Of a stretch of DNA of 64,000 nucleotides, positions 11,498-23,375 are shown in pieces. The stretch comes from Isoetes taiwanensis (Eukaryota > Streptophyta > Lycopodiopsida > Isoetales > Isoetaceae): positions 434,001 to 498,000 of the forward strand of contig JAJEKV010000037.1 of assembly GCA_021234155.1 (NCBI GenBank), given 5' to 3'. The notes under the pieces are model-generated. The model was given only the letters and a program-made list of their open reading frames with translations. It was not told where the DNA came from and did no database searches. A program made the translations under genes and the position numbers. The first letter of the stretch is position 1. Every line of letters begins with the position of its first letter.

Positions 11498-12960
11498 TTA
11501 TGAACTTGCAACAAACTTCTTTTCATTTCCCAAAAAGATATTACATCCTTGAGAGTCAAAATTGACTATATAGCCAAGATCTACTAACTGACTAACAGCA
11601 ATCAAGTTCTTAATTATGCTAGGTACACACAAAACATTTTCAATGTCAACTACATTTCCTTCTAAGTCTAATAACTGCAACAGTCCTCTTCCTTCAATGG
11701 TTTGCAATGCTCCATTCCCTACTTGCACACTCCTTGTATGATTCTTGGAAATTTTCTTGAGTAGATCCACATACCTCTTCCTCATCTTCAGTGCCTTCTT
11801 TTTCTTCTTGTTCATGTTCTTTTGCAATAAAAGCTCCTGCTAGTTTTCTTCCTCCTTTTCCCCTTGTATCTGTTTTTCTACTAGCATTGCTTTTCCCTTT
11901 ATAATCTCTTGGTGTTGGGCATTTAGCAGCCAAATGACCCCTGCCTCCACAATTGTAGCAATTGAATTCCCTTTTTAACTTTGGACAATTATTCTTTACA
12001 TGCCCTTCCTCATTGCAATTATAGCAAATTATTTTGGGAAAAACTACAATATACCCCTAACTTTTTGCAAAATTCACAACATACCCCTAACTTTTAGAAA
12101 ATTCATGAAATGCCCCTAACATATAGGTTTTTAGGGGCATTTTGTGAATTTTTAGGGGCATTTTGTAAATTTTTAGAAAGTTAGGGGTATACTGTGAATT
12201 TTGCAAAAAGTTAGGGGTATTTTGTAGTTTTCCCCAATTATTTTTCTTGCTGATCCTTTGCCCTTTTATCCAGCATACAGAATTTCTGCTCCTTCATCAT
12301 CATTGCCTTTAGCAACCTTTTTTTGTTCAACCTCAGTCCTCAAGATGCTCTCTGCCTCATCTCTATTTTTGGCCACATTCCTTATAAAGAGCCCCAATTG
12401 CGCATTTTCTATTACTGCTCTAGTTATGGTGAGCATTTGGAATCTTTCAGATAAATCAACCCTACCAGCAGCCACAATATTGTCAAATTTATTAAAGAAA
12501 TCAGACAAGTCATCCTCATCATGTAACTTTAAATTTCTTAGTTCTTTATCAAGCAGATCTATTTGAGAGGACGTCTTCTCCTCAAAATGCATCCACATTT
12601 CTCTTGGAGTCTTATTTCTCAATTTCAATCTTATAGTAGGACTTACCTTGGAAGTGATGATTCCTTGTGCCTCCTTCAGCCTTGCATATTCTGTTTTTGT
12701 CCCTTTGATACCTTCAGCAGATTCTGCTGAGTTTACTTCCCCTGAACTTTCAGATTCATTTGCACTTGTTCCTCCTCCAGATCTTGCTGCAGCACTAGCA
12801 TTGGACCTTATGCCATTACTGGATAAATTTTCTCCTAAGGGATTGACCAGATCCCAAAGTTCCTCTACTTCTAGAATGTGTATTGATGAGTCCTTCCAGA
12901 CTTGGAAACCAGGACCCCCTGTTGGGCGAATTCCCCATATCCACCCAGCATAAGGGGGGT
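11498..12960 (-). pseudogene. gag: Ty1/copia-type retrotransposon gag and protease-proximal fragment
   Basis: Read on the minus strand, 12.96 to 12.27 kb encodes a UBN2-type gag: ARLKEAQGIITSKVSP, PREMWMHFEEKTSSQ, DEDDLSDFFNKFDNIV. Next come two CCHC knuckles (CYNCNEEGHVKNNC and CYNCGGRGHLAAKC), then protease-region text (VQVGNGALQTIEGRG, NVLCVPSIIKNLIAVSQL) ending at 11498. The DSGAS catalytic motif expected before VQVGNG is not present in readable form. Integrase and reverse transcriptase are missing. A 200-bp inverted-repeat element splits the gene just before the first knuckle, and at least one frameshift lies near 11.8 kb. It is a dead copia remnant. Confidence 0.85.
12036..12235. mobile_element. 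200-bp inverted-repeat MITE with 9-bp target duplication
   Basis: The left end GGGAAAAACTACAATATACC and the inverted right end GGGGAAAACTACAAAATACC pair over about 42 bp with few mismatches, and the rest of the element is also largely self-complementary. AATTATTTT occurs on both sides (12027-12035 and 12236-12244). Removing the element and one copy restores a continuous gag frame running GSARKIICYNCNEEG. A 9-bp duplication is typical of Mutator-like elements; the superfamily is inferred from that length. Confidence 0.85.
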
Positions 12961-14080
12961 GTGGCAAACACAAAATTTTACTTTTGGAACAGAGAATAAC
13001 GAAAGAAAATCCAGAACCAAGAACTTAAATTGGTGCACCAAAAATTAACTCTAAGGAGTAATACAAAGCTTCGGGCAGATTTGGATGTGGAGGAGGCTCT
13101 CACCCTCCTCCTTGAGCTCTGCCACTAAGCCCATATAGGCTACATTCTACCACGAGCATGAGAGAGTGAATTTTTTATTTTTCATAATATTTATACAACA
13201 TAATGTTTAATCTAAGCCATTTAATAGCACCTCATAATCTCAACCTTCCATTGCACCACTTAATCTCAACCTTCCATCTCCACCACTTCATCTTGATCCT
13301 CTATTTGCACCACTTAATTTTGGCCTTTCATCCCAATCATACAATTTTAACCATTGCCCAAACAATTAAGTATATGATCTCACAACATTATGGTGCCACT
13401 GTTGACAAGTTGCCTTCAACACAAGGTCTAATCTCCCCATGTTCCCTCTTGCAACTTGTCTAACTTTCACCATAAAAGCTTAAGACCATTTATCACCATC
13501 ACTTACCATTGCTCACACAATTATGTGGTCTTCAACGTTATGGTCTCAACGTTGACGAGTTGCCTTCAACACAAGGTCTAATCTCCCCATGTTCCCTCTT
13601 GCAACTAGTCTAACTTTGCTACCACAAAATCTAGACCATTGCATCATTGCCCAAACATTAAAAAATAATGGTTTCTTAATGTTGGCCAAATTGTTAATGT
13701 GGTGTGTATATCTCGCATAGACATGTTGGTACAAACATACATGTATGCTAAAAGCATTATTGTAACACAATAGGCTAGTACAAGAGAGTTCAAGCCGCAC
13801 AGAGTGCATTCAATGTAAGGTGATTGGGGGAAGGACCCAATAAGCAATGTTAGTATTCTGTGTGCATCGTATATTAAACTTACAACTTATGCAAGACCCA
13901 GAAAGAACAAAGATCTAACAAAGCAAAACGTGCAAGTAAATGCAGTGACCAAAAAAGCCAGAAAAGCAACAAAAAAGAACCTATGCATCAATTCCTCTCA
14001 TTCTTCGGATGCTTGTTCTCAAACTTGTGAACACATCAATGTTGCCACAAGGAATTGAACTATGGTTGGTTCTGATACCC
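12961..14080. other. Repeat-rich intergenic DNA
   Basis: 12961-13200 may be leader or LTR sequence of the copia element. 13203-13350 holds imperfect repeats of a CACCACTTAATCTCAACCTTCC type. A longer unit containing GTTGCCTTCAACACAAGG recurs at about 13382-13470 and 13530-13625. No gene is visible. Confidence 0.5.
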
Positions 14081-14081
14081 A

Positions 14082-14560
14082 ATGTTATACTTGTCCCTTA
14101 GGGATCGCTATCATGCACAAAAGGTTGGATCCTTAGTGAGCCCTAACCTCTCACAGGTTATATCCCTGCCCTGTAACAGTACTCCCTTCATATTGCTCGT
14201 CCTCGATCATGTGGATTCTGACCCCACTAGGAGACATATATTACCACAAGAACGTCCTTGTAGAGAATTGAACCTGCGCACTGATACGAAATGTAACATT
14301 CCTTAATGCTACATAACCCTATACGACTAGCTATCAGGCCCAAAGGGGTCGATCCTCAATGAGCCCTAACATCTCAGAGGTTTTATCCTATCTCTACAAC
14401 ACTTCACTCCTCACATTCAATACTTGTCCTCGAGCATGTGGGTTCTGACCCTACTAGGATGTATATTTTACACACAAGGATCATTCCCACTAACTTTGCG
14501 AATCGCCTCTAGAGGCATGGTATCGCCCCTAGAGGGAATCAAACATGTGCTCTGATACCC
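14082..14560. repeat. Two adjacent copies of a dispersed repeat (third copy at 17455-17660)
   Basis: Both copies carry the ordered phrases TGAGCCCTAACCTCTCA, CTCGTCCTCGA, GGTTCTGACCC, ACTAGGA and GACATATATTA. The third copy at 17455-17660 has the same order. Divergence is high, so these are old. No protein is encoded. Confidence 0.65.
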
Positions 14561-15067
14561 AATGACATCTTGGCATTTCTTCATCTCAATATATCATTTT
14601 TTGCTTTGGCTTGCAAGATACAACATTGCAATGAGAGATACGAACGCATCGATGAGAAGCCGACAAAAAACCTGCAACAAGTAGCAATCTCCCAAATGAT
14701 ATAGTGGCCCACAAAATGCATGTGTGCTTGACTTTCATGATAAGATCTAATGCCTTGGATCGATGGCATTACTAACATAACAATTTGTTCGGGCGAAATT
14801 GATTTGGTTGTGTAAAAAGGTGCATTTTTCAAAATCATTCCATGGTCGAGAATTCAACAAATCTTAAAAGAAAAAATGGTGAGCTAATATAGGAATATAA
14901 TCACGTTTTGATTTTATTGTATTACTCAAATTGTTCCCTTTAAGACATTGAATTGCTTTTGTATGGATTCAACTTTTTTTGTATTGAATTGCTTTTTGTA
15001 TGGATTCCTCGAGCTTGGCAAGGTTCAGATTCTATATAGAGGATCTCCTAAGTATCTTTCTGTAATT
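14561..15067. other. No recognisable gene
   Basis: AT-rich sequence with one minus-strand frame of 85 codons that resembles nothing I know. I see no other structure before the dispersed repeat that starts at 15068. Confidence 0.4.
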
Positions 15068-16600
15068 GGAGCAGATAAAGTGGATTCATAGCTCCATCCG
15101 ATCCCTTTTTTAAAGCATATCTTAAATCTAATCCCCTTTTTTTTCTAAATGCTTTATTCCTTACCCCCTTAAGACATAAATACTCTCTTTTTTCAAAACC
15201 ATTTCTTTCCAATAGTTTGTTTTTTATCTTTAAAATAATCAAAATACAAACACAAACACAAATACCAATACCAACTCTAATATTATCTGTGATTTAAAAT
15301 TTCTATTTGTGTATTATATTGTGCTATTTTATTATTTATGTATTTTGGTATGTGTTATTATATTGTGCTTTTTTTACTGTAGCCACATTGTTGTCTACTA
15401 CTTTATAGTCTCATTTTGCTTATTTACTCATTGCGTCTTTGCAGCCACATTGTTGTCTACTGATTTACCATCCCATTTTGCTTATTTACTCATTGTATCT
15501 CTGGTATCTGACAACACCAGGAGTCCATCAAATTGCCCACAATGGGTTTTACGTGAATGTCCATACTATAACTTGTTAAGTGTGTCATCTCTTATGAAAA
15601 TGGTGATTCATTTGCACAACTCAAAATAAACATTCAACATAATTTTCAATGCTACCTTTCTACACAATTGTATTGAAACATTGAATTTCTCAATTTAGCT
15701 AATGAGTTCCAATCTAGACAATGCTTCCGTGGATAGTAAATTCTTAACCTTCAACTCCAGAGTCATCTGTCAAAATTCTTAAAGTTCTCTAAAAAGAATT
15801 ATAGAACCCTTAATACGTTCAAAGTTTTCATAATATATATGTTAGTTAAAGTTCTCCAAAGAATTATAGAACCTTTAAGACATTCACTTATCATATCTTT
15901 GTCTTTCTAGTTTGTGTTAATGTAATGGTCAAAACATATGGACTTAAAATTTTATAAAATGTTATAAATGACCAAAATTTACATTTGTTTTATTGATTGC
16001 ACATTTTTGTTTACTTCTTTTGGATTTTCATCCAAGAATGTATTACATTGCTTTAACATATGGGCACCTCCAAGTCATGTCCAAACATGTATAATAATTG
16101 TTCACCCATAGTCAACATAAAGAAAAAGAGTCTTGTCAACAATACCAACACCTGCCATGTAATTGTTTACTTGTTGACCCTGTATATCTTTATTCCCGAG
16201 TGGCACCGCCATGCGTAACCATTGCAGTTCAGTTGCTTGTCGGCTTCAACATGTCAAATACGTGTTTAAACTGGGATGTTTTGGGAATTGGGGATCTCAT
16301 CCCACAATTCTAGCATTATCACATGCTAAGTGTTCAGCCCTGCTTTCAATGTGCAAAGTTGCCATTATACATTACGTGTGTATATATATTATAAAAAAAT
16401 GAGTCTTGGTCTATTTTGCACCTTTTTCATAAGATAAGGTTTTGATATTGAGCTCAAAAGTCATATGTCGTAAGTTTTATCTTATAATGCAATGCGTGCA
16501 CATATTCTAGTCTTGTTAAATATGCTTATGGAGTCACTCCAATCCAAACAATCTTCCTACTCCTCATGAACGGTCTCTATTCTAGTTAAAGATGCTTAAA
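15068..16600. repeat. Long dispersed repeat, copy 2 (partner at 5136-6903)
   Basis: Begins GGAGCAGATAAAGTGGATTC and follows copy 1 in order, including the TTACTCATTG and CTAATGAGTTCCAATCT phrases and the GTTAAAGATGCTTA end. It lacks the 81-bp internal duplication of copy 1. It is non-coding as far as I can tell. Confidence 0.7.
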
Positions 16601-17454
16601 AAGTTGCTTCTTCTTCTATTTGGTATTGGAAGTTTTGGTGCGAGGCTCAAAGTGACACGATACAAAATTGGCATGTATGTAGGCATGAATCACATGCAAA
16701 TACATGTTATGCATGTATGTTAGATTGCTAGATTATCAGATACGTGGACATGTTCCCATCACCCTTCAAAATGGCAATCGAATAGACCTTATCACATTGC
16801 ATTCTTAATGCGAAGTCGTAAGACGATCCTTCTAACATTGAAACACGACATGGTATTTATCTGTTTGTTCTATTCTCTTAGCAAAGCTTGAATCCGACCA
16901 TGTTCCGAGCAAGACATGGCCATAGCTTGAATCCGGCCTTGTCATAACCTGGCGTAACTTCTTTACCATCTAAAAACCAGCCACGTCCATAGCTTGCCTA
17001 AGTTTTGAAGCTTGTCATTGCATCAGAAGGATCTCCAATGACATTTGCTGCCTCTTGCTATGTCATACATGATTCAAAGCCCATTTCCTTGAGAAAAACA
17101 AAACAACAAAATCTTGATAGTGGAAATTACCTAGATGAAGTTGTCGGAGATATAAAACAAATCCTTTCATCTACCTTGCATACGCAAAAAATCTGTGAAT
17201 GCGAGCAAAACACAAAAATCTATCCACATTGCCCTATTTTTCTTCTAATTTGCGTCAGGCCGAAAGAGCAGAACTTTTGGACAAGAGCAAGAGCACCAAC
17301 CCGATATCAAAAGCTCTATTGAAAGCCTAAATGGAAGAAACCCTTTATTTGTTTCCATGTCATGTCATGCTTGCATTTTTAGGGTTGTTAAATCTTGTTG
17401 GAATTTGCTAAAAAATTTGGATTTCTATTTCTGCTGCCTCTTATGTTATGCTAA
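16601..17454. other. No recognisable gene
   Basis: Contains one plus-strand frame of 105 codons at 17005-17322 with no known motif. The rest is AT-rich with stops. I would not annotate a gene here without transcript evidence. Confidence 0.4.
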
Positions 17455-17660
17455 CCTCGTAAGGCTAGCCATCATCTCAAAGGGTGGACCCTTAGTGAGC
17501 CCTAACCTCTCAGAGATTTTGTCACACACCCTGTAGTAATCCTCCCCTCACATTTGATGCTCGTCCTCAAGTGCGTGGGTTTTGACTCTACTAGGAGACA
17601 TATATTACCCATAATAACATTCCCTCTAACCTCAGGGAATTGAACCTGTGCACTGATCAC
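17455..17660. repeat. Third copy of the 14.1-14.6 kb dispersed repeat
   Basis: The phrases TAGTGAGCCCTAACCTCTCA, CTCGTCCTCAAG, GGTTTTGACTC and AGGAGACATATATTACC occur in the same order as at 14082-14560. The following 500 bp to 18172 hold no gene that I recognise. Confidence 0.65.
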
Positions 17661-18172
17661 CAATTTGTTACACACTAAAAGAAGGTGATGAGCTTGAACA
17701 ACCTTGAGCTCTCGAGACTCCTCGCTCCTTGAAATCCCAAAAGAGATTTTCCTACATCAAGCTCACAATCCAAAGATCAATAGGATGCCTAGTATCCTTC
17801 CAATACCATCAACCATTGATTGCACTCTTATAATCCAACTGTATCCTTTTTGGTGACTATCACACCATGGACATATAAAACTGGATCGGCAGCTTGCACG
17901 CGGTTGCATAACCAACTGGCCGAAACATCTGGATGTTTAAAAATCTATTCCACCCTGTTGTGGTGGTGTCAAGAAACACCCCACAGCTCTCAAATCGATC
18001 CCCAAGGATCCATTGCGATTTTTCCCACTAAAACTATGTCCCTCCCCCTCCCATGGGAAGATACTACCAAGAACAAAATCAGACGCTTCAAGCTCAAATC
18101 AACATACAGTCCATCCTCACGAAGCTTCTAGAGAACTTGATGAACATGCCTCTCATGTTCTTCGAGAGTTTT

Positions 18173-18240
18173 AGAATAAGATAAGATAAGATAAGATAAA
18201 TTTTTACGTCCACGGGAACCCAACGGGTTATGAATGTTAA
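18173..18240 (-). mobile_element. LINE 3' end with (TATCT)n tail
   Basis: On the minus strand the sequence reads GTTCCCGTGGACGTAAAAATT followed by four to five TATCT units. The GTGGACG-AAAA element matches the 3' termini of the LINEs at 44.1 and 45.9 kb. The insertion is short or its body is too diverged to read. Confidence 0.6.
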
Positions 18241-19257
18241 TGCTAGTAGTAAATTTATGCTTCTAAAATTATCTAGACATAGCCAGTCCAAGGATTGAAA
18301 GGCCATTGATCTAGAATAATTGCTGTGCCTCCCCTGTACACTGCCCATTTCTTTTGCAGGCGGGCTGCCCTCACCTACCATCTAAAATAATGAAACATAC
18401 CATCTAGATAGATAATGGCAAAAAGATCCACAAATTCATGCAACATATCATTTGCCATATGCTAAAAGATTGTTGGGGCATTTGCAAGCACAGAAGACAT
18501 AGCATAATGTCCATATCAAGTACAAAATGTTATCTCACGAATCCGAATGAGATTGTACGCACCATGAAGATCAATATTTTGTGCACCTTGTAGTCGCTTT
18601 GACAACTCTAGGATCAGAGGAAGTGGATGCCAATTCGGCACAGTAATCTCGTTGGAACCGTTATAAAACAACAAGCGATCGCAAAGATTTGGCTTATTTA
18701 ACAAAGAAAATGTGTGTCCTAACAACTAACTGTGAATGCCAAATGAAGCTTCTCAATATTATTCCGCGAAACCTCTAACTCTCAACAAGTGATAGACCAT
18801 AAATAGGACCATATGATGGCATAGTCCTGGGTTTTAGATTGATAGAACAATCATATGGATGATGCTCTAGAAATTTGCTAGTCTTTACTTTGTCAAAAAC
18901 ATCAGAAGAGCTACCATAGACATCTGGGAGCGTTGAAATAGACTTGGCCGGTGCAGAGCTAGTTACAGGCCAAACTGAGCTGCAAATACTGAGAGTTTCA
19001 TCTTTGAAATTTAGTAAACTTTGAGATGCAAAACTGAGGATATAATTGGGATGAAGAAGCCTCCATGAAAACAAGAATCTGGACATGAATAAGAGCAAGA
19101 AATGAAGTAAAAGTCAGGACATAAAGCAGGTGCAAGATTAAGATTAGGGTTAGAGATGGAGTTAGAGACTAGAATGAGAACATAGCCATGTGCAAAAAGT
19201 GGGACATCATTGACAGGATCTGGAAGATAAACTGACGCAGAGACGAGAGCAGGATTA
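18241..19257. other. No recognisable gene
   Basis: Several short minus-strand frames occur (for example 18775-19098 and 19011-19433), with no domain and no consistent splice pattern. It may include the eroded 5' parts of the LINE fragments on either side. Confidence 0.35.
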
Positions 19258-19400
19258 GGAAGGAAGGAAGGAAGGAAGGAAGGAAGGAAGGTTCTTTTAT
19301 CGCCCGCGGAGGCCAATCGGCCTATGGGACCCAAATTACACGGGTGCAGCAAGCCCCTTGCTACCCAGATTAAAAAACCCCCCCTTAGGAGGACAAGAAT
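19258..19400 (-). mobile_element. LINE 3' end with (TTCC)n tail
   Basis: The minus strand reads GGGTCCCATAGGCCGATTGG, then a GGGCGATAAAAG box, then seven TTCC units. Upstream are a G-rich run and a GGGGTTTTTTAATC motif also present in the 3'UTRs at 27.8, 44.0 and 45.8 kb. This is a 5'-truncated insertion of the same LINE family as the 38.5-44.1 kb element. Confidence 0.75.
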
Positions 19401-19553
19401 TGGAACAACGACTGTGGCAGAATCAAGAACCAAATAAGAATAATCTAAGAGTCAATCTATCTGTGGGTTATTCCATTTAAGCCACGCAGCCTCTGACTGC
19501 AATGATATAGAAATCATAAATTCTTAACTGACCCTATTAGAAGGAATAAACCC

Positions 19554-19701
19554 TTTATAAGATGTAGAAGGAGACTGACAAATGTCGGCTAGTCGTCGAG
19601 AGACTCCTACTACTCCTTGCAGTCCTTTTTATAAGATGTAGAAGGAGACTGACAAATGTCGGCTAGTCGTCGAGAGACTCCTACTACTCCTTGCAGTCCT
19701 T
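19554..19701. repeat. 74-bp tandem duplication
   Basis: 19554-19627 and 19628-19701 are near-identical, starting TTTATAAGATGTAGAAGG. Each contains a short inverted motif AGTCGTCGAGAGACT. No gene. Confidence 0.85.
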
Positions 19702-21216
19702 CATATTTCCCGACTGATTAGATCACTTTACTAGACATTCATGAGCCATGTGACCTGAACTTTCATAATAGACATAGATTTGATTCCCTTCAATGTTGCC
19801 TTTCAGCAGAAGACAAGGGTCCTCAAAAGAAAGAACAATCAACCTACATAGAAATAGGGCCATCTATTCTGCAAACATACGCAGAATGTGACTACTGGTG
19901 CTTGCAAAATTGAAGAAGCAAGCTGATTGCGTCCTTCTCAATGCCCAAAAAGACAGTTACCACAATGGACTGCAAAGTTTACAGATTCCTCTAATGTCTT
20001 GAGATCTTCGATAGACAATAAAATATTCTTGACATCCTCACACAAGCTCCTTCAAAAACAATCTTGAAGGGCATCATCATCCCATGCAGTATCTATAGCA
20101 TATGACGAAATTCAGATGAGACAAAAGTTGGACGAGAACCTTGCCTAAGATTACAGAGTTTGTAGCTGTTGTATGTGCAATGCAGTAAAAGCAACGAAGT
20201 CTTGTAACTTTGGAGCTCCTCTCTAAGGGAGCAAAAAACTTAGAGCTGGCCCTATGAGATGACAACCAACTGTCATTTTAGATCTTTGCATCAATCATCA
20301 AACCATTTATTTCTCGGGAAGATAGACGTATGTGATATTCTACATTCTTGTGTCTTCTACCAAAACATTATTCTACTGCACTCAAAAGGACAGTGGCAAG
20401 TCTGTCATATTGTTGTTCCAATGTGGAAAGACTCCCGATGGTGATACCTCCTCCCATGTTAGCAGCTGGATATAATTCTTCGCCTTGTCATAATTCAAAT
20501 GAAGTTGAGGCACCCAGAAGGTAGCCTGACTTTGGAGCTATATTGGTTGCCAATCTACTGTCATGAAGAGGGGTTGATGATTCGGATCTATCCCACCTCT
20601 ACTTTGTATGCCCATCTGTATATGTATAAGGAGATGTAGATCTTGCGCAGCTATAAGCATATAATCAACCACGTAGAAGTTTGAGTCGGCATATGGAAAA
20701 TATCATGTTGCGATGAATAGGGGATCTCCGCATGCATTTTGCATCTGCCTTGTGTGATGAAACCATAGATGCCAATGATGTCTTGTAATAATAGGTTATG
20801 TCGCCATAGCCCCACTTGCTTGTGCACTGATTGGACAATGAATATTGTTGATATCCTGGCAGATCTATTATCCTTGAAGTGGCGATGTGAGAGAGAAGAG
20901 AGTAAAGAGAGAATAAGCTAATGAAGGAGGAGGAGGCGGAGGAATTTTTACTTCATGCCACTTGGCAGCATCCTTTATGACATATGACACACACCACTCT
21001 AACATTGCTTAGTTGTGTATTTGTTAGGTCTTGCCCCCAAACACCTTATATTAAATGCAATTCTGGGCGACCTCGAACTCAAGACATATTTGTTCTAGGA
21101 CTAGTGTGTGAGAAGAAAAGAATAAAGAGATAATTTAGAACGCAAAATAAAATCATTTATGGCATTGGGGCAATTCGTAGTGCATTGGCAACTTTTTTAT
21201 TTTTACAAGAAACTTA
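19702..21216. other. No recognisable gene
   Basis: About 1.5 kb with short frames only on both strands and no domain text or convincing exons. A plant promoter or degenerate element cannot be excluded. Confidence 0.4.
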
Positions 21217-21242
21217 TCGCGGCGGCCTAGCGGCCGCCGCGA
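21217..21242. repeat. GC-rich perfect hairpin, 11-bp arms, TAGC loop
   Basis: TCGCGGCGGCC (21217-21227) is exactly inverted at 21232-21242 around the loop TAGC, in otherwise AT-rich DNA. It is compact and exceptionally GC-rich. A hairpin with the same TAGC loop occurs at 53843-53870. Confidence 0.8.
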
Positions 21243-21545
21243 ACGTTTCTCTTCACCAGCTCATCTATACGTAGTAGAACATGCAGAATTTGAACCTGCG
21301 TTTTGTTGCCTTGTGTTCAGTGCCTGCAAGATAGAAGAATATTGACCATAACGACTCGTTAAGAAAGATGTTTTGTATTAAATCAAAAGAATCTAAGTTC
21401 CGAACATACAAAAATTAAACTGTGTTTGAGCATGGGGAATTCTAGCCTCTGTAGTTTAAGGAGCCCTATAAATACTGCTCCATGGATAGATCTAAACTTA
21501 AGTCTTTAGGCCACGTTCGACCCTTAAAAATTCGGCCATTCCAAA

Positions 21546-22262
21546 AAATTTCCGATAGCCAAAAAATATTCCCGGCGTTTAATGGTTAGGGCAAATTTCG
21601 AACTTACTGATTTTAAAGTTTGTGTGATCGAGACATGCCCAAAGCAAAACATACTTGGCCACCTATATTGTGGATGACCTAACTTGGCCACCTATATTGT
21701 GTATATTGTGGATGACCTAATGTGGCTTGAGTAAAAATCGGGATGCCTATATTGTAAGGCAGAAGCCTTAAACGGCCTATAAGGATTTTTAAGGCACAAT
21801 ATATGGTTATATGATTCTTAAACGGCCTAGGCTATAAGGATTTTTAAGGCACAATGATAAATTTCCGATAGCCAAAAAATATTCCTGGCGTTTAATGGTT
21901 AGGGCAAATTTCAGAACTTAGTGATTTTAAAGTTTGTGTGATCGAGACATGCCCAAAGCAAAACATACTTGGCCACCTATATTGTGGATGACCTTAACTT
22001 GGCCACCTATATTGTGGATGACCTAATGTGGCTTGAGTAAAAATCGGGATGCCTATATTGTAAGGCAGAAGCCTTAAACGGCCTATAAGGATTTTTAAGG
22101 CACAATATATGGTTATATGATTCTTAAACGGCGTAGGCTATAAGGATTTTTAAGGCACAATGATATATAAGGATTTTTAAGGCACACTGATATGGTTATA
22201 TGATTCTTAAACGGCCTAGACTATAAGGATTTTTAAGGCACAATGATATGGTTATATGATTC
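21546..22262. repeat. 313-bp tandem duplication with nested short repeats
   Basis: A unit beginning AAATTTCCGATAGCC at 21546 recurs at 21859. Inside each unit the phrases CTTGGCCACCTATATTGTGG and GGATTTTTAAGGCACAATG are themselves repeated, and the latter continues two more times to 22250. No coding potential. It looks like a minisatellite-like expansion of an older element. Confidence 0.8.
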
Positions 22263-23078
22263 ATACATCAGGATAAGTTTCCTCTCAATCAGCTCAATCA
22301 AGGAAATGATCTGTGAGCATATGCAACAATCATGGCTAAATCATGATTTTTGAACCGGATACTCTATTTCTCAGGAACCAACAATAGAGTTCCCTTCTTT
22401 CTAATCCTTTGTCTCAAACTCTTCTATTTTTGCTCTTCTACGTTTATCCTTCATATGTCGGATTTAACATATGACTTGTGGGTTCTTCAGGCGCCTCTTC
22501 AGGCTATTTAACCTGCTCATTAAAGATGTTCAAATAAAAAATTACAAACTATACTTCAACATTAAGATATTTAGAAAGCATATAAATACCTATTATCAGA
22601 TGCTCCTTTGCAAAAGCTAATGCTGCTTTCATTCTTATTATTGTGTTGTCTGGTCTAGTGTCAAATCCCAGCATCCAACTTCAATACCTCAATCTCAGCT
22701 TTTATAAGTACCTACAGAAATCTAGCTACTTTTCCATCAACATTTTTCAATTCACAGCCTATGCATGTAATAATGCTTCAACAGTTAGTTACCTGTGTAT
22801 GCCAGTTCTAAGCTTTTCACACACCAACTACTGGAATTTGATTACGGTGAATCCTCGCAGATATGGCTTTTAATCCCCTCGCCCAAGTCTTCCAAACCAG
22901 CTCAAACAAAAAAATACCAGCAAGAAGGGCAATTTTTGCTTCCAGAGCAAGAAATATCTGTGGGCCTTACGTCCTTGGAGAGTGATTTTCTCTAAAAGAT
23001 AGATCAAGTTCATTAAGAACAAATTTGGGGAAAAAACAAAGTTTCTTACAGTGTAGCACAGAAACAGTGGTTTTTTGA
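22263..23078. other. Region upstream of the AP2/ERF relic
   Basis: AT-rich. A plus frame ending at 22995 contains LLEFDYGESSQIW and later IPSPKSSKPAQTKK, and the same frame resumes with [17 protein letters not shown] at 23060-23110 just before the AP2 domain. This could be the remains of the ERF N-terminal region separated by stops, but there is no motif to prove it. Confidence 0.35.
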
Positions 23079-23375
23079 TCAGAAAGAGGTGCCAATGGCT
23101 GTAAGCAAGAAAGTAGAAAACCTATTTGCAGGGAAGAGCATCGAGGGGGCGTAAGAAGAAGACCATGGGGAAGATTTGCAGCAAAAGTAAGCGATTCAAG
23201 AGGGCAAGAGGCTTGGATATGGCTGGGAATTTTTGATATGGCAGAAGATGCTGCTTTTGCTTATGATGGAGCTGCACTTTCCATGCGTGGATGCAGATAT
23301 CTTAATTTCCTCATTTGATCAAAACCAGATACTACCTGAAATTTGAAGAGAAGGTTGAAGTATGACGATGGCGCA
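23079..23375 (+). pseudogene. AP2/ERF transcription-factor relic
   Basis: The frame at 23139-23318 carries a nearly complete AP2/ERF domain: [16 protein letters not shown], then [20 protein letters not shown], then [11 protein letters not shown], with the DNA-contacting Arg/Trp residues and the WLG element. Ahead of the domain a preceding frame reading FAGKS must shift to reach RGVRRRPWG, and there is an extra Gly (RGGV for RGV). After LNF the frame meets TGA (23316-23318), while the +1 frame continues [18 protein letters not shown]. Two frame breaks and no intact start make this a relic of an ERF gene, normally a nuclear GCC-box or DRE-binding activator or repressor. Confidence 0.8.

Noticed and set aside
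12961-13200. LTR of the copia fragment
   Set aside because: No second copy on the other side of the element and no recognisable LTR ends, so it is left as unassigned.
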